Below are positions 55,675 to 64,000 of a DNA stretch of 64,000 nt, one piece after another. Below the pieces are notes generated by a model. That model did no database searches, was not told the origin of the DNA, and saw only the letters and a program-made list of their open reading frames with translations. Position 1 is the stretch's first letter; every line of letters starts with the position of its first letter. The DNA comes from Dipteris shenzhenensis (Eukaryota; Polypodiophyta; Polypodiopsida; Gleicheniales), in the NCBI GenBank assembly GCA_047967505.1, contig CM106540.1. The stretch is one strand, 5' to 3'. The translations under genes were made by a program, and so were the position numbers.

Positions 55675-57045
55675 TGTTGTCTCTATGCCCACATGGACTT
55701 AGGTAGAACAGAATGTGTGTGTAGAGTAGCAGCAAAGCTTCGCTTGTACTTGCATAAGGCTAGAAATAATCCCTCTTAGAAATCCAAATTGCAAGTTCTA
55801 CATACGATTCCTACATGCAACTTCTACATGCAAGTTCTACATACGATTCCTACATGCGAGTTCTACATGCAACTCCTACATGCAACTCCTACATGCGAGT
55901 TCTACATGTAACTCCTACATGTAACTCCTACATGCGAGTTCTACATGCGAGTTCTACATGCGAGTCCTACATGTGAGTCCTACATGCAACTCTTACATGC
56001 GAGTTCTAAATGCAACTCCTACATGCAACTCCTACATGCAACTTCTATATGCAAGTTCTACATGTAGAGAGAGAATGTCTTATAATTCCTACATGCAGAG
56101 AGAGAAGCTCTACAACTTGTATAAATACCCTATAATGGAATGAAGCCCACACTCTTTGGGGCATTGTGTTGAGCTCTACTTTGGTATTCCAAGCAATTGT
56201 CTCAAGTGTCCATGCTTCCTTGCACTCCACGTCCAAAAGCATGTCCTAACCTTGCAACTCCTTCTCCCCTCTTCTCCAACCTTGCAACCCATCCTCTCCC
56301 TCTCCTCCCCCTCCTCCTCCTCCCTTCTCCTCCTCCCTCTTCCTCCTCCTCCTCCCTCCTCCTCCCTCCTCCTCTCTCCTCCTCCTTCCTCCTTCCTTCT
56401 CCTCCTCCTCCTCCCTTCTCCTCCTCCCTCCTCCTCCTCCTCCTCCTCCTCCTCCCTCCTCCTCCTCCTCCTCGTCCCTCCTCTCTCTTCTCTCCCCCAT
56501 GCTCTTACACCTTCTTCCTCTCCCACTCCTATGCTCCCCCTAAACCCTTAGTTCCTCAACCCTTAACCTCCATGATCTACAAGGGAGACGAGTTCTCCAC
56601 CATGTACTCTACCCTGAACCTTGGAACCTCTTCTAAATTCTGGAACCTCTTTCTAAACCTTGGAGCCTCCTTCTAACCTTAGAACTCCTTTAAATCCTTG
56701 GAACCTCCTAACCCTGGAACCTCTTTTAAACCCTAGAACCTCCTTTTAAACTTTGGAACCTCCTTCTAACCCTTAAACTCCTCCTAAACCATGCAAACCC
56801 CAATGAAGGCAAAAGCCTTCATTACCTCAACCATGATGATACACGTTCCTTTTACACATGCATGCACTATGTTTGCTTACCACACTTAAGCCTACCTCTC
56901 TCACCAGAACATAACTCGAGGTCCTAAGCTACACGTATACTACAAATAACAACCCCAATATATCTATAGGTGACAAAAAGCCTCACAATCCTGCATACTG
57001 AGAATACCCTACTCTTCCCGCGGAAGCCGTGGGAGAGAGCCAACA
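55675..57045 (+). repeat. Gypsy LTR 'c' (5' LTR)
   Basis: Starts TGTTGTCTCTATG and ends GAGCCAACA, 1,371 bp. It has an expanded ctacatgc(a/g)a minisatellite (55,795-56,070), a TATAAATACC box near 56,120, a (CTC)n tract (56,290-56,475), and repeated 'ccttggaacctc' words after 56,610. A primer site follows, so this is a 5' LTR. Its 3' partner lies outside the window or is lost. Confidence 0.9.
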
Positions 57046-57047
57046 TT

Positions 57048-57065
57048 TGGCGCCGCTGTCGGGGA
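57048..57065 (+). promoter_or_regulatory. Gypsy primer-binding site
   Basis: TGGCGCCGCTGTCGGGGA follows the LTR after two bases. It closely resembles the TGGCGCCGTTGCCGGGGA site common in plant Tat/Ogre/Athila-type gypsy elements. The priming tRNA is not assigned here. Confidence 0.85.
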
Positions 57066-59225
57066 GACTAGCGTCTCAAGTAACGAGTAAACATATGCAA
57101 GTATATATAAAAAAAACAAACTACTTCAAACTTTCATGAACATATCACTCAAGAGCTAGGAGAGCTAAAATTTTTTCAACTCAAGTAAATAAATAAATAA
57201 TTCCTAGCTAAAACTCTTCATTATCGGCTTAGGAAAATGCATGTTTTCTAGGAAAACAACACCTTAAGGAATAAATCAAACCATGTGATGGTTGTCAGAG
57301 TGTAGAGCTTGAAATTTTGAACATTTCTCCTTTTTACGAAAGCACATTCTGACATAACCACCAAAAGTTATGGACAACCGATGATTGAAGGTTCTACATG
57401 CCATAACCCAAAAGAAAAATTAAAACCACCTCCCTAGTCAAACTTGGACAAATTCAAAGGTGCACATGTGTTTGACTAAATCCACAGCTCCCCCTCCTTT
57501 CCTATAAAAGAGCACCCATCCCTCTCATAGTTCTTCTTTCACATCTTGCCTCCATCCTCTTCCCCATTCTGAGCCCTACGCAAGACACTCCTCCCTCTCC
57601 ATCGACCACCACCCTACTCCCATCCTCACATGGTAAGTTACTTTGAGCCCATCTCGCAGCGATAACCTAGCTATCCACCCACCATCCTTTGTTCCTCAAC
57701 AATCCCGTTACATCGAGAAAGACTTGGAGAGTGTTCAGGTGACCACCTCTTCCTCCCTTTGGATTTCCATCAAAGTTTTTCATTTTCCGTCAAAGTTTTC
57801 CGTCCGTCAAGTTTTTTCTTAGCTCTCTTTTTCCCATCCCCCCCCTCCAACTCCCCCTCCACCCTCCCCTCCATCTCCACCACCCCTTTCCCCCCTCTCC
57901 CTCCGCCCCCACCCTTTCCCCCCCCTCCCTCTCCATCTTCCCCTCTTCCATCTCCTCCATCTCCCCCTCCATCACCACTCCTTTCCCCCCTCCCTCCCTC
58001 CATTTCCCCCCCTCCTCATTCATCACCCATATAAAGGTCAAATGCCTTGTATGCATTGGGCCCCTAAGTCAGGCATCTATAAATCATGATTTTGAAGACA
58101 ATTTTCTGTGGATGATGCTACCAAGCCACAAATTCTGAGGAACATGTATTTCCCCTCTTTGTTTGAAATTTCCACCCATTTTTGCTTCTCCAAGAAGAAG
58201 ACATCGAGAGGGGATAGCATTTTTTGCAATTCCTTGGTAGTAAGTGCGATAATTTATTCACTCTAGTGGGTATAAGAGGTCTAGTAGGGGTGTTGTATTA
58301 CCCTCCACCCAACCCTCTAGCCCCCCTCGCCGATGGCAAACGCCACCCCCCCTAATTATTAAATTAAATTAAATTTATTTTTATTTAATAATAATAATAA
58401 ACCAGACTTCTAACCTAGTGTAGTTAGGTTAGGTTAAGGTTAGGTTTCATTTAAACTTAGGGTTACATTAAAGTAACTATAATTATGTTTGTGCTACCTA
58501 CGATAGGTTCAGTTTACTAGATTTAGGAGAATTTAACCGTGGTTTAGTTAATTAGGTAAATTTTAGTTAAGCTTGGTTAGAGAGACTAACTGTCAGTCAA
58601 ACTAACTATTCAATTAGACTAACTGAATTGATTGAGTCAAACTAACCATTCATTACTCTAGCTAGAATTTACCTCAACTCCTAGTTTAACCTCAAACTCC
58701 ATTCACACTAAAACCTAAAGGACCCCTAAAATTCTATCTAACTTTAAAGGTCCATAACTCGCTCAATTGGGACCCAAACTGGACCCCGTTTGAACCAAGA
58801 TTTCACACATAGGAATGACACGGTACGAGGTATTTTTCCAGCCCATTTCACACCATTTTGGCATCCCTAGCACTTACTCATTCATGCCCCTGTGCGGGCC
58901 TCGTTTCGCACAAATTCGCTCGTATCTTTATGCCATGACCTCCGATTGATGATCTGTCTAACCGACATATTTTCCTACAAATGTACGATAATCTTAGGCA
59001 CATTATTAACACAACGGTCCCTACACAAACTAACACCACTCTAACCCTCGCAACAAACTACTTCAACACCCGCACTTGCGATAGAGACAACCTTTGCTAA
59101 TCTCGCCCAATTTGCATGCAGCTACATTCTGACCAATGCCTTTGACTCCAATGCTTTCCAAATCTGCATACAACTCCACTGCAACCATTGCCCTCGACAA
59201 TCCTCTACCCCGAATCCCCCCCTGA
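57066..59225 (+). other. Gypsy leader and pre-gag region
   Basis: It includes a TATA-like cctataaaaga near 57,502, a segment shared with the minus-strand unit (57,480-57,830), a C-rich tract (57,830-58,020), a ttaggttaggttaagg patch near 58,425, and AT-rich sequence without clear frames. Confidence 0.6.
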
Positions 59226-59945
59226 GATTCAACCACTCGCTTTAACACGCCACAATATGGCTGGACACCATTGCGCGACAATGATGGGGATATCGACCTC
59301 GATGCAGAGGCTAACAATTTCTTTAATCGAAGAAATAATAACACCCAAGGCAGGCTCCCCTTGGGAAAAGTGAAACTTACCAAATATAATGGTAGGGGAG
59401 ATCCAACCTGATTCCTCCAGTATTTTGATGCCGCATGCCAAGCAGGTGGAGATCAATCCCATGAAACCAAGGTGGCTTGGTTTCCCATGGCCTTAACTGA
59501 TGAAGAATCTGAATGGTACCTAGACCTTCTAGTGGAAGAGCATGCCAAATGGGATCTACTTTAAACTAAATTTAAACGACACTTTCAAATGGAGAGGCTA
59601 CAAGTCGATCCTGCTCTCCAACTCGAACAAGGCTGGCGAGAAGATGTACGCATGTATCTGGGTAAGATGAAAAGATTAATTGCCAAATGTGACCCACACC
59701 CAGATGCAAAGTACCTCACGGCATGGTTCATTACAGGACTAAGAAAGAAAATCCAAAAGGATATGAAAAAGATAAGCAACTATGAAATGTTCAATGCTGC
59801 TCATGCGGCAGCCATTGACATCGAGGATGGCATGACCCCGACTCAGACACTAGCAGTGATGACAATAGATCTAATACATGAGATAAGCACTCAAAACAAG
59901 GCAAATACAAGTCCACTGTCGAAACATCAAATGAAGATCGCCTAG
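59226..59945 (+). pseudogene. gag: Ty3/gypsy gag
   Basis: The frame reads FNTPQYGWTPLRDNDGDIDL, GRLPLGKVKLTKYNGRGDPT-stop-FLQYFDAACQAGGDQ, then ETKVAWFPMALTDEESEWYL, HFQMERLQVDPALQLEQGW and KYLTAWFITGLRKKIQKDMK. It ends at 59,945 (SPLSKHQMKIA). This is the Retrotrans_gag domain, which forms the particle shell. The pattern 'GDPxxFLQYF...K..WF...L...W' is typical. Two in-frame stops (after GDPT and after WDLL) are present. No zinc knuckle or pol follows, so the element is truncated about here. Confidence 0.88.
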
Positions 59946-60143
59946 AAGCCATGACCATGAAGCTGAAAGAGGACATGATGCCTACATACTCTTATATTTT
60001 TTATCTTTCAAAGGACTGAACTTGTGGTCCAAAATTATTTTGAGACCCTTGGAAATGACGTTTGGTAAAAACGTCGGTAAAGGAATTGTACCCAGAAGTT
60101 GGTGAAAGCATCGGTAAAAGCATCGATACAAGGGTTGGTAGTA

Positions 60144-60171
60144 GTCGGTATATATTGACCCCTATACCGAC
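60144..60171. other. Small perfect hairpin (GTCGGTAT/ATACCGAC)
   Basis: Two 8-bp arms around a 12-bp loop, in a stretch rich in cggtaaa words (60,060-60,130). It may be a relic of a DNA-transposon terminus. Nothing further can be supported. Confidence 0.4.
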
Positions 60172-60249
60172 ATATATATCAACTACCATAATAGCTTCTA
60201 TTTTGACATCTACATCGACAACTTCCCTACCCACCAACTATACTGATGA

Positions 60250-61453
60250 TCTTCGTGCCTGCTCCCACAAAGCATTAAAAAGAGGCCCGTGTCTTGTAGT
60301 GTGTGTCAATCTAGTTGTGGCCCAACCATACTCAATCTCAAAAAACACATCCTTGTTGGTGGAATCGATGTAGGGATATTTCCAAGCTTCAAAACATTAG
60401 TTATCATTGAAAATATAAAATTTCTTATCCTACCTATTGTAACCTGCACCAGATCACTCCAAACTTAAAGTAGATGCTCTAAAACTATAATGGGTTCTTC
60501 TACAAAGCTAAATAAGATAATTGTATGCTCCTACCCCCTCAATAGTTATTTTTGTTAAAAAAAGCTCTTACAAGCTTTAAAAATAAAATACGTCCCACAA
60601 GGAAGAAAAAAATAGGGAACTAGCCCAATGGTGAATCTAAAAGTTTCTCCAAGCTTTTAAGTATTTATAGCTTTAAATTTGATAAATTTGCCCAAAAGTT
60701 AGCATAATTTTCTCATACATGTTGAATTTAGTCGACCAAGTCCCCAAATCAATTAGCACCAAGTAATCTTAATCCATCTATAATCTTCGAGTTTTTAAGT
60801 TCTAGCATATATAAAAATTTAATCTGAAGTAAAAATATACTTATTCACATTAATTAAAGCCTTAAAAATGGTAGCATGAGCTAATATTTTTAACTTTTAT
60901 ACTGGAGAAAGTTTTTCCAATTTATACTCTTTCGTAGATATGTTGTTGAAATATTTATCCAATGACCTACAATTTTATAATTGTGTCCTCTTATTCTTTA
61001 TCCTATTCACAAGACTGTCATAAGATCTCATAGACAACAATTGACTACTTAGAAAATAGCTCTTGGATACATAGAAGCTCTCAAGCTTTCACAAATGCAT
61101 TGAAAATCATAAATAATTTTATTCTCTTATTCTTTATGTTATGGTCCTTTTAGATTCAAAAAGAAGAATAACCTAGTTACTACCACTTACTACCACTTGC
61201 TGCCACTAAGCTAGAGCAACATAAACGCAGCCCTTGGTAGAACTTGCTATGCAGGCTTTCAATGGAGAGGGCAGTGTATGTTGATGTTCACAATGGTAGA
61301 TAGAGTGTGGAGTGAATGGTCGTGCTCCAATAAAGTGTTTAGTTATTGTGTTATACAAGAAGAATGATAGTGGCCTTTGGACAAATACATAACCTTGATC
61401 CTATAAATGTGCATCATTTTTTACATCATGGTGAGAGAAGATGCATAGTGTGA
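60250..61453. other. No gene recognised
   Basis: AT-rich sequence with short frames only. Confidence 0.6.
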
Positions 61454-61669
61454 AGTCCCAAAAAATCCTATCAAATCTTACTGGGACGTCCTTGGTTATG
61501 GGAAGTATCAGTCCTCCATGACTGGGGAACTGATAGACTGACAATCCAGAATCATGACTTCGTGATAGGGGTGAATGTGGGAATAGGAGCTATAAAACCA
61601 ATTGTACCTAGAGCATTGGATGACACATCTTCATACGTGACTCTCTTTGAATTGATGTATTCCAAGTGA
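61454..61669 (+). pseudogene. Ty3/gypsy protease C-terminal fragment
   Basis: An unbroken 71-codon frame: SPKKSYQILLGRPWLWEVSV, LHDWGTDRLTIQNHDFVIGV, then NVGIGAIKPIVP, to a TGA at 61,667-61,669. LLGRPWL is the conserved second half of gypsy aspartic proteases. It matches 33,640-33,800. No other part of the element is beside it, so it is a stray piece. Confidence 0.85.
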
Positions 61670-62559
61670 AATGCCATCCAGATGACCATAATGCACTGTA
61701 CTTTTTATACTGCAAAAGAGCATCATTAAAACAACGAAATAATCTTGCAAGGGACTAAAACTAGAAATTTGTAGTTCGGTTCAAGAGCTTTAAGGGTCTA
61801 GATTTATATCTGAAATACCAACTGTGGAGTCAGATATAGCAAGATTGTAATAGAAACACTAAGAAAGAAGTATGCAATGTAAACGGTGAAGATAGAACTA
61901 CAATATATAATCTGATCTGAATTACAAGACTTGTGGCAAATGATGCCGGGAATACCAAGAGGCTTTACAAGGCTGAAATAAAGTGCACAATGCCATGAAA
62001 TAGCAAATAGGCCTTACAATGATGGCATGTGTGTGTGAAATCAAATCATGTGCTATCTACCCCCACTGATCAATCAGCAATGCCTCTGAACACTCTAAAG
62101 TCTGCCCACCACTGAACTGATGAACGTTAGGTTTTAGGTAATGTGATGATGTGAAACCATATGTGAGTGTAGGGACCGAGTAGGAACTAGTCGGGAATTT
62201 CGGGCATGGCTTAGATTGGTAACTTGGAGAAATTCAAGGTGTCTCCTCTATGGGGATCTAGTCTACTCTGATCTAGATGTATACCAACTGTCAATCGATG
62301 AAAGAACAGCAAATAATTTCTTTTCTTTGGGTATTTTTATGTGCTGGGTCAGATGCACCGATGTAGAGGCTGATGTGTGTGTAGGAAGTGGATTTGTCAC
62401 AACAAGGCTCAAAATTGAGTGATACTTGCACCAAAAGATGTAACGAGCACGTAGAGCACAAAAAATCAATCGTTTCACCTTTTTATTGGACCCTCAAATT
62501 CCTCCTAGATCAAGAGATATGACTTGATCTAGGTGGAGGGGCAAAAAGGGTAAAAATGT

Positions 62560-62960
62560 GCTTAGTGATGTGGCAGGGTGAGTCACATGCAGTGATGATG
62601 TGGCACTGTGCTTAGCAAGAGGTGTGCCTGTGAAACAATGATGAGGTGGTAGGTAGGTGCACATGCAACAGTGTGCCTGGCAAGGGATTGTGCCTACAGA
62701 GGGTCAGTGCTAATTGGACAATTGAGGTGGCACTGGCTAACCTAACCTAGGGTCATGTTGACCCAACCATGGTCAGGCTGACTAACCCAAGGTCTGGTTC
62801 ACTAACCCAGGGTCAAGTTGATGACATGGCACCTACGTGGCCACTACTGATGTGGCAAGTAAATAAGGTGATGACATGGTAGGAGAGTTGTCTTAGATGA
62901 TGCGGTAGATCAACCTATGTGGTAATCCACGTGGAGGATATGCCTACGTGGTAGGAGCAA
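62560..62960. repeat. GATGATGTGGCA-type minisatellite in second Copia leader
   Basis: Degenerate copies of gatgatgtggca/gatgacatggca, plus three 'gaccca/aaccca(a/g)ggtc' units near 62,745-62,815. CACGTG G-box cores lie at 62,928-62,933 and 62,995-63,000. Confidence 0.65.
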
Positions 62961-63684
62961 AGTCGGTGCTAATGTGGCCCTTAAATTAGGGTGCCACGTG
63001 TTGCCTTGAGGATGGAGATAAGGGTTACTAGAATCTTTATAGATTCCAATAGAATATAAAAGATTATATCATCGTGTCGGGGCATTCCATCGAGGAGATG
63101 GACTGGCTGGCTGGAAGTTATGGGCTAGCTGTGTAGCCAGTTGTCGGGTCGTAGCTTCTATAGAGAAGCATTCGTAGCTTTTATTATCAAGTCACACTGC
63201 AGAGCTTCCTTGGTGACCTAGGCGTAGCTTGTTGTTGGCGGTGGCTAAGAGCTCACAGGAGCTTAAGGGCACTGCTGCAGAGTTCGTTACTCGTTGTAAG
63301 AGGTGCAAGAGGTAGCAATGCATAGATGGAGAAGCCATTGATAGAGCTTAGATCTGGCGACTGTCGTGTGCTATGTCGTAAATCTTAAACAATGAAAACA
63401 GAAATCTATAACAATAGATTTGTCAAAGAACAATGAATCTCTCTCACACAAGGATCTCAAATAATGAACGGAATGAGTGAAATCTCTCTCTGTTTCAATA
63501 GATCTCTCAGGAACTCTTGAAATAGATGAACGAAAATCCTATGAACAAAAATTTCCCTCAAAGTGGATGGAAATTTTCTCTCAAAGAAAGCGGAGGTTCT
63601 CTCAGTAGAAGAGAACACTCAATCTCTCAATCTCTCACACTCTCACAAGAATGGTGCCTCAGTGGTAGTGGAAGGTAGAACCAT

Positions 63685-63696
63685 GCTCTGATACCA
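63685..63696 (-). promoter_or_regulatory. Primer-binding site of the second Copia copy
   Basis: TGGTATCAGAGC on the minus strand, directly inside the LTR and identical to the first copy. Confidence 0.93.
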
Positions 63697-63927
63697 TGAC
63701 AAAATATGAAGAGGGGAGAAGAGAAGAGTGGAGATGAGGAGAGAGGGCACAGCTAGAGAGCACACCATAAGTGACCAACTGTACACTAGATTTAGTTAAA
63801 AATGTAGAATATATATAAACCCATTTAGGGTTAGGGTTAGGGCATCTAATCCTTTCCTTTATAGCACTCTATAAGTGTTAGTGTTGTTCACATATGATCA
63901 CATGAAGTTCAACATGATCTCTCAATA
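63697..63927 (-). repeat. 5' LTR of the second Copia copy
   Basis: On the minus strand it begins TATTGAGAG at 63,927 and ends ATTTTGTCA at 63,697, 231 bp. It has a single copy of the gtgatcatatgtg block that is tandemly duplicated in the first element, three telomere-like CCCTAA units, and a TATATATT box. Confidence 0.92.
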
Positions 63928-64000
63928 GCTACTAGTAAAGTCACTCCTAAGAGAAAATGATATGGAAATCATTGAAGCTTGCATGGAGGAACCAACTTAG

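Larger units (their letters stand above)
61840..63927 (-). mobile_element. Second copy of the Copia family, 5' part only
   Basis: It reads right to left: 5' LTR, primer site, then leader matching the first copy (gagagagatt region, catcatc-type repeats, conserved block at 62,000-62,540). Homology fades near 61,840, before any gag start. It lacks the LHCB insert. The variable leader (about 63,060-63,370) is only loosely similar to 14,400-14,940. Confidence 0.85.

Noticed and set aside
60144-60171. End of another CACTA element
   Set aside because: There is a hairpin, but no CACTA/TAGTG terminus or repeated palindromes nearby.

Overview
The window looks like a transposon-dominated stretch of a large seed-plant nuclear genome. 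The plant signs are Copia and Ty3/gypsy elements with plant-type primer-binding sites, a CACTA (En/Spm) transposase with short GT-AG introns, and a fragment of a light-harvesting chlorophyll a/b-binding (LHCB) gene. The species cannot be fixed; a gymnosperm-like genome is possible but unproven. I see no intact host gene and no confident rRNA, tRNA or CRISPR. Most coding units are decayed, and their stops often sit where a conserved glutamine is expected.

1-10.2 kb: degenerate short-period repeats (to about 1.15 kb), a CT microsatellite, two unrecognised intron-containing plus-strand pseudogenes (3.43-4.72 and 5.00-6.50 kb), and an 80-bp-arm foldback element (6.72-6.92 kb). On the minus strand follow a histone H3-like pseudogene with a very long proline/serine-rich tail (7.14-8.13 kb) and a three-exon transposase-like gene (8.62-10.2 kb).

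10.2-21.8 kb: the 3' end of a Ty3/gypsy element (integrase tail, coiled-coil ORF, antisense ORF, 1.15-kb LTR), split by a Copia element at 13,388-19,599 with 5-bp target duplications AACCC. The Copia leader carries an antisense LHCB fragment. Its pol has lost the integrase C-terminus and the reverse transcriptase core.

21.8-39.8 kb: a quiet stretch, an inverted-repeat-bounded segment (24.6-26.1 kb), a pol fragment, then a minus-strand gypsy unit (32.2 to 26.7 kb) whose LTR has internal sequence on both sides. A plus-strand gypsy body (32.2-39.8 kb) is interrupted at 34.4-37.2 kb.

39.8-55.0 kb: simple repeats, a palindromic ATAAGC minisatellite, a decayed CACTA-associated gene with a 313-bp tandem duplication, a LINE fragment, and a 4.5-kb CACTA element (50.5-55.0 kb, minus strand) with palindromic subterminal arrays.

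55.0-64.0 kb: a plus-strand gypsy element (5' LTR, PBS, leader, gag), a stray gypsy protease piece, and the 5' end of a second copy of the Copia family on the minus strand, without the LHCB insert. The most unusual contents are the H3-like gene beside a transposase-like gene, and the LHCB capture.
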